Part shown: positions 1-20,149 of the stretch, one piece after another
Position numbering within the stretch: position 1 is the stretch's first letter
How the letters are laid out: every line of letters begins with the position of its first letter
NCBI GenBank assembly: GCA_963930775.1
Contig: OZ005693.1
Location: 8,554,006 to 8,618,005, forward strand
From: Cliona cf. orientalis
Taxonomy: Eukaryota; Porifera; Demospongiae; Clionaida; Clionaidae
Length of the DNA: 64,000 nucleotides
Reading direction: 5' to 3'
Made by a program: the position numbers and the translations under genes
Notes under the pieces: model-generated
Seen by the model: the letters and a program-made list of their open reading frames with translations, nothing else
Database searches by the model: none
Told to the model about the DNA's origin: nothing

Positions 1-1214
1 TGGACCTCAAAAGGGGAGGAAAGTATATGTAACTGTGTACTTGTTTACCTAGAGAATTCCAAGTGGACAGTGGTTATGACTAATTATAGTAACAAGTGCA
101 GTCTGGACTGCACTATGCATATTGAGGATTTGTTACAGTACTATATTTAGCCTAGATATGAATTTGCCAAGTGCCAAGTTGCTTGCCCTCTTCTTTGGAG
201 TCTATAAGCTGTTACAATTGGTTGCTGTAGGTATAGGGAAACGGGTGCTTTCGACAAGGCCAGACCAAATTATGTTGTTGCTCAATTTGACCGACCATAG
301 CCATAGTGTGTTAATTAAGGAACTTTGAATAATGAAACCTCCGTAATTTGGACGGACACTCTTGTGATCCCAGGGGTGTTCATAATCGAGAGTAAAAAGG
401 TTCCTAATACACATGTATCTTGTAGCTACTTTACAAAGATACTGTCAGTCATGAGCGCTGATCTTGAAAACACAATAAGAGGATAAGAGCTCATAGAGGA
501 ATTAATGCATGCGCAGGGAGAGAAAGAACATGTGGCTTCCATAGAAATTTGTATAGTACAAAAAAATCACCTGACGCACCAACATCCGATCAAGACTTAG
601 TGCAAAACCACACTAGTGCAATGATTACATTGCATGTTGAATTGAATGTCCAAGCATCAAGCAAATGATTTTTGAGCCTGCTGTGTATACATTTTACACT
701 TCAACTTTTGCATTTTCCGTGTACTCTTGACTGGATGTCCTATTTTTTAGTACAGTTTATAATAAATTCTTCCCATAAATGAAAGAGCTGCTATTAGATA
801 AGCACACACTTCCATTAGTGTCCAGCCATCTTGTCTTTTTCAGCTGTGTGGTGAAGGTCAAAGTTCCATGCTATTTGGTGAGAGCATCCATCTATGGTGT
901 TCTTGCATTAATTATGTAGTCTACAATCATGCGTTTGTTTTCACCTAGCATAATGTCACATGTAAATTTGCAGTTAGCTAGGTTATATTCAGAGTTAGTG
1001 AAATTTGTTTAATCAGTGTGAATCTTAATTACTTCAAACATACTCTCATTTGTAGTGTGTATTAATACATAAATACTTCTATCAACTGAGTGTCTATTTG
1101 GTTTGCTACATGTCAAACACGTACATTGTATACATGACATTTTCTATTTCTGAAGAGTCGATCACTTTTTACTACAAAGTACTAACATTTAATGATCTGT
1201 TCAGATAATTGTAT
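1..1214. other. Intergenic stretch, no gene recognised
   Basis: AT-rich sequence without a convincing coding exon. The short open frames on both strands have no recognisable domain, signal peptide or splice context. From about 1150 it resembles the 3' flank of the neighbouring fibrinogen-domain genes: the text around CACTTTTTACTACAAA recurs near 3003 and, less exactly, near 4750, so the last bases are probably 3' UTR of the gene that follows. Confidence 0.6.
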
Positions 1215-2217
1215 TTAGCGTAGTTTCATCTCAGTGGTCTTGAGAGAGTAATTATAACGTTTCCAGCGGGACCAATTTATTCCATTTGCATGGGATCTGT
1301 GATAACCAGAGAGATACCGCCCATTCAGGTTGGAAGCATGGCAGTGATTATACCACCATGCTCCTGTATACTTAATAGCACAGTTTCTATTGGGATTACG
1401 ATCATTATCTTCATCAAAAGTTGTGAAATTCATTCCATTATGCCAGCCCATGCTGTCCCTAGCATCTCCAGAGTAGCCCCCTATAATTAGTGTATATTTC
1501 CTGGAGGAGTCCAGAATTCGGAATGTGGAGTAGTTGGCATATCGTTTCCCTCCTTCAAAGTCGCTGAGGTCCACTCTCAGTGTGGTATTAGCAGCTAGAG
1601 TGAGCCTGTGTATGTTGTGGAGGCCAAGCCAGAACTCTCCATTGAGGTCTCCAAATCCCTTGAGATAGTCGGCCCAGGGGCGATAGAAGTCCACAACCCC
1701 GTTCATTCTCCTCTGGAATACCACCCAACCTCCACCACCAGTCTCCATGTCACAGTAAACCTGAGAAATAAATCCACGTATATTAATAAGTTGCAGCTTT
1801 TCGTACAACTCAATAAGCCATATGAGAGAGATTTTTGCCAATAATTTACTGAGATGAACAATTAGTTTGAAGCATTCAGTGGCTCAATACGCTCTTCGTA
1901 AATGGCAATAGATTACATGAACTGAGTGTATACAAAGCTATAATATTATTATTATTGTAAATGTGACTTGCTTCAAAAGGTGGTAGATGATCTGGTTTGA
2001 TAGTGTAGACTCCACTGCATACTACTCCCTTGTCCAGTGCCTCCTGGCAGTCATGAAAGTATTTCACCTCTGTACATGTTATGTAAAAAAAACAACACTT
2101 TTTAACCAGTAGGCATGAGTACTTTCATTTATTTCACTCACTGTCTGATGACTCTTTAAAGCATTCAGCTGCTGCAATGCTACAGATGCAGCTGATGACT
2201 GCGAGAATCTTCCACAT
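1215..2217 (-). CDS. Secreted fibrinogen-related (FReD) lectin A, three exons
   Basis: Predicted exons on the minus strand are 2217-2142, 2069-1972 and 1760-1215, giving 239 residues. Exon 1 encodes a signal peptide (MWKILAVISCICSIAAA). Exon 2 carries the start of the fibrinogen C-terminal domain (DCQEALDKG...SGVYTIKPD). Exon 3 holds the rest: VYCDMETGGGGWVVFQRR, a Ca-loop-like stretch DEDNDRNPN, and the CA...GAWWY...SNLNGRY block. FReD proteins (ficolins, tachylectins, FREPs) bind acetylated sugars and act in animal innate recognition; a comparable extracellular lectin role is inferred. No collagen or coiled-coil region precedes the domain, so this is a minimal signal-plus-FReD protein. Intron 2 begins with GC (TTTTGAA|gcaagt), where copy B has GT. 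It is the first gene of a tandem array that continues at 3079, 4815 and 5905. Confidence 0.88.
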
Positions 2218-3078
2218 CTTTTCTCCTCACTTCTCTCACTGTAGTCTTTGTGTAATTCATTGACTTGTAAGGCTCTTTTTATGGGCTAGGCTAGTCTAAT
2301 CTCCATCCCATACGAGGGAGGGGGGAGGAAGGAGGATATCCCCCCCCCCCCCCCCCCACCTGATCCCCCAGACTCGCCAACTGTATATATGTAGCAATAT
2401 TCACAAAAAGGCACATCTTTTTGCCAGTGTACGTACATGTATGTGGTCTCAGAAGCAAGTATTCAGCTTTGAAACTTTTTAGGGGGAAGCATGCCGCCAG
2501 ACCCCTGTAGTTAGGAATTCTATTATTACCCCTCCAAAACCCCCAGTGGTGTTATGCTATGATTATTGTTCCAATATTGTGACCTAGCTGTTATGTGAAA
2601 TGGGACCAATTAAGCTATGAATGATAGTAGCTATGAAACAAAGTCTTGACAATGTCCAACTTATTTTCTACAAACATAGAAATGAGCATACTTGTAGCAG
2701 TATATTATTATGGGCACAAGTATAGAGTGGATTTCTATGTACACAGTATATTACTCCATAGGTATAATGCAAACAAAAAGTCCTAACTGGTCAATTTTCT
2801 CACATAGTATTATTATGGTGGTTTGTGTACGCTCATCTTGTGTTGGTTTGTGTAGTAGATTCAAGACCCAAAGACATGTACTATCTGTATAAAGAGAAAC
2901 AGGCCGTTTTCAAAAAGGCTAGTCTAAGATCAAATTTGCTCGGATTTTCTGAACAAACGACTGGTACCAACCAATTGATCTCTTCTTCTGAAAAGTCAAT
3001 CACTTTTTACTACAAAATACTATCAATTTAAGACTATGTTAAGATGAGTGTAACTGCATATGTTTGAATAGTTACTCT
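2218..3078. repeat. Intergenic spacer duplicated with the FReD genes
   Basis: The spacer upstream of FReD A contains a C homopolymer at about 2340-2357, and a core reading TTTTTAGGGGGAAGCATGCC near 2476. It also has a stretch around 2800-2900 that recurs, diverged, at 5460-5560. A related copy lies at 7150-7480. The spacer was therefore copied along with the genes, which supports serial tandem duplication of gene plus promoter. No coding exon is seen in it. Confidence 0.65.
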
Positions 3079-4166
3079 TTAGCGTAGTTTCATCTCAGCA
3101 GTCTTGAGAGAATAGAAGTAGCCTTTCCAGGCCCACCAGTCTATTCCTTCAGCATTAGCTGTATAGTGACCGGAGATATACCGTCCATTCAGGTTGGTAG
3201 TGTGGCAGAAGTGATTGTACCACCATCCTCCTTTGTACACAATTGCACAGTTTCTGTTTGGGTCGTGATCATCTTCTTCATCGAAGGTTGTGAAGTTCAT
3301 TCCATTGTGATAGGCCATGCTGTCCCCAGCATCTCCAGAGTAGCCCCCTATAATTAGTGTGTATTTCCTGGAGGAGTCCAGAACTCGGAATGTGGAGTAG
3401 TTGGCATATTGTTTCTCTCCTTCAAAGTCGCTGAGGTCCACTCTCAGTGTGGTATTAGCAGCTAGAGTGAGCCTGTGTATGTTGTGGAGGCCAAGCCAGA
3501 ACTCTCCATTGAGGTCTCCAAATCCCTTGAGATAGTCGGCCCAGGGGCGATAGAAGTCCACAACCCCGTTCATTCTCCTCTGGAATACCACCCAACCTCC
3601 ACCACCAGTCTCCATGTCACAGTAAACCTGAAATGTTCTTGAAATAAGTCTATGGCCTCTACAATAACATTCTTAGTATGTTACTTCATTCAGTACCTTT
3701 CCAGATTTGTATCTGTATATACGAGAAACTAGTTTTTGACATAAACTATTTCACTATGCAATGTAATTCGTTTGAGTGCAGAACATTTAAAATGGATGAA
3801 TAAATGTATTGGAAGTATACAGAGGGTCAATAAGCTCTTTGTACAAGCAAGAATGGATTACAATAGACTACATGAACTAAGGTAGTGATACTATGCTGAT
3901 TTGTTACAAAATAAATTTCACTTACTTCAAAAGGTGGTAGATGATCTGGTTTGATAGTGTAGACTCCACTGCATACTACTCCCTTGTCCAGTGCCTCCTG
4001 GCAGTCACGAAAGTATTTCACCTCTGTTATAGTAAAAAAAAATTCCTTGCCATAGTATGCATATGCACTTCCTTGATTTGATTCACTCACTATCTGATGA
4101 CTCTTTAAAGCATTCAGCTGCTGCAATGCTACAGATGCAGCTCAAGACTGCAAGAATCTTCCACAT
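3079..4166 (-). CDS. Secreted fibrinogen-related (FReD) lectin B, three exons
   Basis: Predicted exons 4166-4091, 4023-3926 and 3627-3079 give 240 residues with the same exon phases as copy A. It has a signal peptide (MWKILAVLSCICSIAAA), then FRDCQEALDKG, the METGGGGWVVFQRR block, the Ca-loop-like DEEDDHDPN, and the GGWWYN...TNLNGRY block. Intron 2 has a normal GT donor (GAA|gtaagt). The first half of exon 3 is almost identical to copy A, whereas the sugar-site-proximal second half differs at many positions, for example YTANAEGIDWWAWKG against the corresponding segment of A. That pattern fits gene conversion in the first half with divergence of the binding face, or selection on ligand specificity; the cause is inference. 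Confidence 0.88.
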
Positions 4167-4814
4167 CCTTTCTTCTCACTTTTCTTACTTAAGTTAACTC
4201 ACAAGGCTCTTTCTGTGGGCTATAGGCTGGTCTAGTCTCCATCCCATACAGGGGGAGGAGGATATCCCCCTAGGTTGCACCCACACCTACCCCCAAAATC
4301 ACCAACTGTAGAACGGATTATTTAAGAACTATGCATTTATAGTTTTGCTTATTTTGTCCTGAGCAAGACTGCAGCAGTAGAGCAGTCGAAACTGTAGGCA
4401 TTATGATGACTATTTTTCATTGAGAAAAATGATGTCAGACGATCTAGCCTTGTGGCTATCAGCATAATTATAATTATGTCTATCAACATTATGTCTGTCT
4501 GTTTTCGCCTAGCCTGCTAACATCATGTGAAATTTCGCTGAGTCAGCTAACTTATATGAAGTCAGTAAAATTTGGCTATTCAGTGCTGCTTCAATCCAAC
4601 TACATGTACATGTACATGTACATCCGACAACCCAATAACTTCATACATACGTGCAATAATTATTATCACTTAACTACATATAAGTATCTAATTTGCTACT
4701 TGTGTGATTATGTACGCATGTATGATTTGTCTTTTTCTGACAAGTTAATTACTTTTTGCTACAAAATACTAGCATTTGAGATTCTATTCAAATACTGTTT
4801 GAATAATTTCTCCT

Positions 4815-5194
4815 TTAGCGTAGTTTCATCTCAGTGGTCTTGAGAGAGTAGTGGTAGCCTCTCCAGAGCCGCCAGTTTATTCCATCAGCATAGGATGTGT
4901 GATGACCAGAGAGATACCGCCCATTCAGATTGGAATGGTGGCAGTAATGATACCACCATGCTCTGTATACCTAACTGCACAGTTTGCATTGGGGGCATGA
5001 TCATTATCTTCATCAAAGGTTGTGAAGTTCCTTTCATTATGATTGATCATGCTGTCCTCAGCATCTCCAGAGTAGCCCCCTATAATTAGTGTGTATTTCC
5101 TGGAGGAGTCCAGAACTCGGAATGTGGAGTAGTTGGCATATATCGTTTCTCTCCTTCAAAGTCGTTCAGGTCCACTCTCAGTGTGGTATTAGCA
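4815..5194 (-). pseudogene. Truncated, frameshifted FReD pseudogene C
   Basis: The minus strand reads the C-terminal part of a FReD exon (stop at 4815-4817, KTTEMKLR end). Relative to its paralogues it has a one-base deletion near 4965, in the segment for the TGAWWY block, and a two-base insertion near 5143 (catatatcg against catatcg). Homology stops abruptly at 5194 inside the segment for ANTTLRVDL; the remaining N-terminal third of the domain and exons 1 and 2 are absent. The sequence right after the break (5195 on) matches the spacer upstream of the other copies, so one internal deletion fused a domain fragment to upstream spacer. Not expected to make a functional lectin. Confidence 0.85.
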
Positions 5195-5560
5195 TGAAAA
5201 AAATGTATCTTTTTGTGTGTATGTGTGCATGTGGTCTCAGAAGCAGATGGTAAATTTCAAAATTTTTTGGGGAAGCATGCCCTCAGATCCTATACATTTA
5301 GTTATAATTATAGAAATACTATTAATACTCTTCCTCCTCTAAGAAATCCTGCCCTCTTATAATATACCAGTGATATTATGGCCCCACAATTGCTATAAAA
5401 TTTCTCTCTACCCTGCCATATTATATCCCAGTGGTATTGTACTATGGATACTGCTCCCGTATATATGTATGGTGGTCTATGTGGTTTGTGTACGCTCATC
5501 TTGTGCTAGTTTAGAGTCTGGAATTCAAAACCCAAAGACATCTATTATCTGTAGATAGAG
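5195..5560. repeat. Spacer copy joined to FReD pseudogene C
   Basis: This stretch is a diverged copy of 2400-2905, including the TTTTTTGGGGAAGCATGCCC core near 5262, a stretch reading TTTGTGTACGCTCATCTTGT, and the AAAACCCAAAGACAT segment. It marks the deletion breakpoint of pseudogene C. The region from 5560 to 5904 shows no gene. Confidence 0.6.
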
Positions 5561-5904
5561 AACCAATCAACAACGCCAGACCTAATTAGTCTTTTGTTGC
5601 TCAGATTTCTGATGTGCACAAAATATTTTGCGTATTTAAAAGGTCATCGACGAAAAAGTTATAACGTCCCGATCGATGGTACATGTGAAAATCCCGAATT
5701 ACCTCATACATAATTACATGTAATCATCAATACTCCTGATCAACTATAGTGTAAATTATATAAGTGTCTAGTTTGCTACTTGCATTGTGTGATCATGTAC
5801 ACATGTATGATTTATCTTTATCTGAGGAGTCTATTATAAAGTACAGTGTACATGTACTAACAATTTAGGATTCTATTCAGATAACTGTGCACATTTAAAG
5901 AGTT

Positions 5905-6984
5905 TTAGCGTAGCTTCATCTCAATTGTCTTGAGAGAGTAGAGATAGCCTTTCCAGAAGTACCAGTTTATTCCATTACCACTAGATGTATAACCGGAGAG
6001 ATAGCGCCCATTCAGATTGGAATAGTGGCAGCGATTATACCACCATGCTCCTGTATACAAAACTGCACAGTTTCCATGGGGATAATGATCATTGTCTTCA
6101 TCAAAGGTTGTGAACTTTGTTTTATTTTGACTGGCCATTGTGTCCCCAGCATCTCCAGAGTAGCCCCCTACAATTAGTGTGTATTTCCTGGAGGAGTCCA
6201 GAACTCGGAATGTGGAGTAGTTGGCATATCGTTTCTCTCCTTCAAAGTCGCTCAGGTCCACTCTCAGTGTGGTATTAGCAGCTAGAGTGAGCCTGTGTAT
6301 GTTATGGAGGCCAAGCCAGAACTCTCCATTGAGGTCTCCAAATCCCTTGAGATAGTCGGCCCAGGGGCGATAGAAGTCCACAACCCCGTTCATTCTCCTC
6401 TGGAATACCACCCAACCTCCACCATCAGTCTCCATGTCACAGTAAACCTGAAGTAAATTTATGGGCTCTAGAACAACATATACAAGTACTTGGTACTGTA
6501 CTTCCGTAAATTCAGCATCTTTACATGTACTTGCAGCTCAGTAAGTTTTTGTGTGCATACGAGAGGTAAGTTTTTGCCAAAAATGATTTTTTTTTCTACT
6601 TAGTGTGTAATATTAATTAGAGTGCAGAATAATTATAGGGGGTGAACAATTAGTTTGAAGCATGCTGCAGCTCAGTAAGCTCTTCGTACAAGTGAATGGC
6701 AATAGACTGCATGAACTAAGTGCATTCAAGATATGGATGCTATATTAATGTGTTGTGAATTTGACTTGCTTCAAAAGGTGGTAGATGATCTGGTTTGATA
6801 GTGTAGACTCCACTGCATACTACTCCCTTGTCCAGTGCCTCCTGGCAGTCACGAAAGTATTTCACCTCTGTTATGATAAAAGATTCCTAACCATGGCATG
6901 AATGTTTGTTTCATTTGATTCACTCACTGTCTGAGCTGCTGCAATGCTACAGATGCAGCTGATGACTGCGAGAATCCTCCACAT
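5905..6984 (-). CDS. Secreted FReD lectin D; frame depends on a shifted acceptor
   Basis: Exons are approximately 6984-6928, 6865-6770 and 6447-5905. The signal peptide is MWRILAVISCICSIAAA and the FReD has METDGGGWVVFQRR, DEDNDHYPHG, TGAWWYNRC and SNLNGRY, so the domain looks intact. Compared with A and B, exon 1 lacks 19 bases before the donor, which changes its phase from 1 to 0. With the acceptor used by A and B (ending at 6867) the join would read AGG TGA and stop. Using the AG two bases further in (CAG-AG|GTG, exon from 6865) restores the frame and gives 231 residues. Intron 2 has a GC donor like copy A. This is either a functional gene with a shifted acceptor or an early pseudogene. 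Confidence 0.72.
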
Positions 6985-7820
6985 CTTTTTTTCCTCGCTT
7001 CTCTTATTATTGTTGTCATTATTAACTCGTAAGGCTCTTTTTATGGGCTAGGCTGGTCTAATCTCCATCCGGGAAAAGGTGTCCCCCTAGGCTGCCCCCC
7101 CCCTCCCCCCACTCCCACCCCCAGACTTCCCAACTGTAGTAATAATGGTAGTATTCATAAAAAGGCACATCTTTTTGTCTAGATGTATGTGGTCTCAGAA
7201 GCAGGTTGTAAGCTTTGAAAATTTTTGGGGGGAAGCATGCCCCCAGACTGGTTTGATTTCCCCCTCTAAAATCCTTCCCTACCATATGGTTATATTATGT
7301 GACCTGCTATGAGAAAAATACATTTTGTGAGTAGCTATAGATGATAGTAGCTATGAAACAAAGTCATGATAATGTCCAACCTATTTTCTACAAATGTAGA
7401 AGCGAACATACTTGTATCATACAGTATATATGGGCACAATTAGAGTGGATTTATTGTGTATATAGTTTATTACTGCGTACAATAAGGTACATGTATTTGG
7501 TAGCAGTTTACCGTAGCAACGTACTTTTCAACTCCCAACTGTGGAACAGTGAGAGGTGATAGAGGGTCATTAGTATGTAAACGGGTCAGTAGCGACTAGA
7601 ACTGTTACTAAAAATTTAATAGTTAGACATTGATTTGATATAATATTCTACGAGCGGCGAATACTATCATGTAATACAAGCAAAACTCCCTATGATGATG
7701 CTCTCCTCTCTTATACAATAATTACTAGCTGATTGCATATTTTTGGTGGTGTTTATTAGTTTACCTTAGGGTGATAATTATTTGTAGGGACATTTTTGCG
7801 ATTTTAGCTTAAAACACAAG
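6985..7820. other. Spacer upstream of FReD D
   Basis: Up to about 7480 this is a third copy of the FReD upstream spacer, with a C-rich run near 7096 and a TTTTTGGGGGGAAGCATGCC core near 7220. From 7480 to 7820 no gene or repeat was recognised. Confidence 0.5.
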
Positions 7821-8657
7821 TTAGGAGTAGAGTAGGGTAGGGTATTATCGGACGGAGGCAGTTACTGGACGCCTCGCACATAATTGCGTTTATGCGGCCA
7901 ACGGTATTACGTAATCTTTCACCATTTGCCATGAGGTAGGGGCCATGTAAGTACTACCTATATCTCATTTCTTGTGGTGTGCATCCACACAGAAGCTGCA
8001 CAATGCTGCTCTAAACAGTTGCAACTTTTTCGTATTTTCTTCAAGAAGCTGGTTTTTCATGGTAGCTAAGATTTATGAATATTATTACTATGGTACAGCG
8101 GCATCACTTTTTGATGAATTATTTTTTCATTTGGTATATGCATACTAGAATGTATGGAGAATTTTTAGAATTTTTTCCGGAATTTTTTGACCTTATTGTA
8201 AGCATAAACCAGATTTTTTTTGTAAAGAACTTTCAGAGGTAGTTTCTGGACAATGCATATATTGCATTACTTTATGTATTCATGAATTATTTCACAATTT
8301 TTGGATGAATCTTCAAATCTAAAGGCAGGATGTAAGAAGGATGTTGTTCATGATGCATTTGATGCCATTTATGTGTCATATATTGATAACCGCAGCCGCG
8401 ATTTTTATGTATTTTCTTTCACCTTTGTCCGGTAATGGTCGACACTGTCCGCTCTCTACCTCCAGAACCAGCGGTACTTTGTGCACACGCCCTGCACGAA
8501 CGGAAGTAGGTGGGGGCATGGTTAAGGGCTCGTTTAGTAGGTGGTGTTTGGGCCTATCTGTGGTTGCATACTCGCGATCTAGTGCTGCTCGTTTGTCTGT
8601 GATATAACGCTGTCTTTTCTTAGCTGTCCGAAATATGCCAACCCTACTCTACTAAAA
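7821..8657. mobile_element. Terminal-inverted-repeat element, about 0.84 kb
   Basis: The left end reads TTAGGAGTAGAGTAGGGTAG and continues to a CGGAC block. The right end, reverse-complemented, reads TTTAGTAGAGTAGGGTTGGC and also continues to CGGAC. The imperfect inverted repeat of about 30 bases and the absence of a transposase frame suggest a non-autonomous DNA transposon. It carries a GGTAATGGTCGACA sequence at 8431 related to a motif found in other elements of this window. It lies just upstream of the first recognised GRIPAP1-like exon. Confidence 0.55.
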
Positions 8658-8768
8658 CAATTTGTACATGAAATGGTACAGGATTGACATTCTAGTGCTC
8701 TATAGTGCATATAGCTAATGTTAGCAGGTGCATTACATACACATACACACATGGGTATATACCCCCAG

Positions 8769-12607
<3,839 letters not shown>

Positions 12608-12940
12608 CCAATCAGAACTAATAGTCTACTCTTGTGTTTTTATTGAGGAAATCTTGGCCTTTTTTATGATAGCAATTTTTTTTCATGCACCATTATTATT
12701 AAAACTGTAGGTCAGCCTTAATTAAGTTATCATTAATTACGGTTAACACATGCTGATCAGCTGAGTGGCTCTGTGTTGGATGGAGTCGTCTTGGCAGTTC
12801 GAGATTCCATCGCTTGGGCTGTGCGTCAAGTAAATCTTCATCAAGTCTGCAGTGGACTTTTCAATCAACAGGGGAATAACTTGCAAGTTTTCTGTGCGTG
12901 CACGTGGATCGAGGTTAGTCGGTAGTCATTCATAATCTGA
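12608..12940. other. Intergenic gap and probable BTBD9 promoter/5' UTR
   Basis: Only 333 bases separate the stop of the GRIPAP1-like gene from the BTBD9 start. No TATA box is obvious. The final 180 bases are less AT-rich than the intergenic norm here and probably contain the BTBD9 5' UTR. The two genes are head to tail. Confidence 0.45.
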
Positions 12941-17628
<4,688 letters not shown>

Positions 17629-18075
17629 ACTTGTCTCACATCAACACTATGCAGCGTACAATCAGAATCTCAGTTTGCAGCTTACCAAAATTCTGTTTGT
17701 GATCATTTTTTATATACCCATCAAAGTAAAAGTAAACATTTCCTGCACAATTGGTGCATCATGTTTATTTCAAGAGGGGGCAAATGACTAATGCGAATAT
17801 TCTAGGAGGGCTCGAGCACCCCTATCCTGATATTATAATTTTATGCTTGCATAGACTTAAACTAATCAGTATGGTATCATTGAACAATGGGTTGCAATAA
17901 ACTAGCAACAAGACTCTTTAATTTTAGTCATTTAAGACATAGGAGGACATATTGTTACACAAAATTGTTGCACTCAAGTTTAATTATTCCACACTTTATT
18001 AGTTTGCAAAGAGAATACAATTAAGTTAGGGTAGACCACAATAAAATAATTATTACAGAAAATTCAATTGTTCAC

Positions 18076-20118
18076 TTATTTCATCAGAGCATCAGCCTTT
18101 CTGAACAGTGAGCTCCTAATCTGCTGGATATCTTTTTCAGTATGATGCACCGATTTTTCTTTGATGCTGGCTGCTTCATGGTGCACACTTCGCTCCCGGC
18201 ATGAAAGGGGAATGTCAAATTTTGAATCATCTTGGGGGCCAGCTACAAAGGCATCGAAGATTGTCAAAGAAAATGACCCCGCTTTTCCATCAGTTCGGAA
18301 GTAGTAGACTGGAGTGTTCTTGTTTGTAGCCATGACTCCAATCTCATGATAAAGATAGGTATCCTATCCAATAATAAAGAAAAATGTTGAATTTGACAAT
18401 AATCTACGTTTTATCTATATACCTGGCCAGGATTTTTTTTTGTTGGGGGGGGGGGAGCTTTCCTGCTAACTACATAACTGTTATTGCATAATAGTTGAAG
18501 TTGATAGCGTTTGATAGCTCAGTGAAGTCTTTAATTATGCACTCAATAGCAATTTATTACCCCGCGTGCGCGCATGCGCAGCAGGGGGTAAAGCAATCGG
18601 TTTGTCTGTTGTCTGTCAGCACAAAAATCGGCAAATCTCAACACTTAGGCAAAAGTAGGATCAATAAATGGGATAAAATGATGTAAGACAGCGAAAAAAC
18701 ACCTTCTGTCTCATTCTTAAAACTAGGCAATACCCAGGGAAGCTACAAATCGTGCGAGTATGTCGGACACGCCTACTTCAGACACGCCCACCTAGTACCT
18801 CTTAAAGTCTATTGCGCATGCTCGAGCGGCTCTACTTCTAGCTCAATTTGTGATCGTGGACCTCCAGTCTACACGTAGACCCCAAAATTTAATTTCTGCT
18901 GACATCAGCAAAAATGTGCTGAGTGTGCACAGCACATTCAGGGTCACTGTATGCTGGCCCTCATACAGCCAAGTGAAAGTGTCCAGATAAGCAGTTTAGA
19001 GGCTTTGCAGCCAGAGGAACGATGGACATTTATTATGAGTCACTCTAAGTTCTGAATAGTATCGTTGATCAGGCTACAAGGAGGCAAACGCACACAAACG
19101 AAGGTAAGTGTCTGGGGCCAACTTGAATTTTTGTACGATTTTGGGGTGGCGGTTTTTACGCCACGCCGGTGTGTTTAGAAGGTTTATAAGTTTGAAATGA
19201 ACGTATACTTTTCTCTAGAAGTTTCTCTATTATACAGGTGGAGAATTATGGCCGTCTAAAATCTTCAAAAAATTAGGTGAAATCGACCGTTTGTGTACGA
19301 TTGCCTTACCAGATGGCTACCCTTCAAACCCAAGAAAACAAACTATATCTATCCACAAAACAGTATCTCTGTTATGATATCAATTGGACTTACAGTTTTG
19401 TCATGATGGCAGCTTTTGTACAGCCATTATTCGATTTTTGTTTCATTTTTGCCAACTTGAATTTTTGTACGATTTTGGGGTGGGCCATGCCCCGAGTTCT
19501 GGCACTCCGTATACCTTCATTCCCACGAGTTCTTCAAGAAAAACGAGTATTGAAGGCTAACTCTGTCTAGTCAGCTTGTAAATAGCGCACAAACTTTTGA
19601 TAAAACTGGACTCTGTGGCCATTTTTTGGCGGGAAGGCGCTTCTTCCCGGTAAAACAATTATTGACCGTACAAAGATTGCATCTCATTGGTCCCCGCCTA
19701 CAAGTGCATGTTGATGACGTATAATGTGCGTGGGCGTACTGCGTGCAGCTGGAATTAAAATTGGCCGAACCCCGGGGTCTTCGTGTAGACTGCTCAGAAG
19801 GGAACGACAAAGTTCATGAGTAGCAAGAGATCCAGGGAAGCTACAAATCGTGCGAGTATGTCGGACACGCCAACCTACTAGGGTAGTAGTACCTCATGAA
19901 GTCTTTTGCGCATGCTCAAGCTGCTCTAGGGAGTCTACTGTACATGCTCGAGCTGCTCTACAGCATACTTCTAGCATAAAATTAATGTCATTTGTGATCA
20001 TCGATCTCAGAAGGGAACGAAAAGGTTCATGAGTAGCAAGTCTGAAGAGATTAAACTTCAAAGAATAGAGGTCTCTAACAAGAGGCATGGCCGTAGGTGA
20101 TATTGCAGGCCCGTAGGT

Positions 20119-20149
<31 letters not shown>

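Noticed and set aside
8341-8607. 88-codon plus-strand frame upstream of the GRIPAP1-like exons
   Set aside because: It lies inside a TIR element, has no coiled-coil character and does not join in phase to the exon at 8769.
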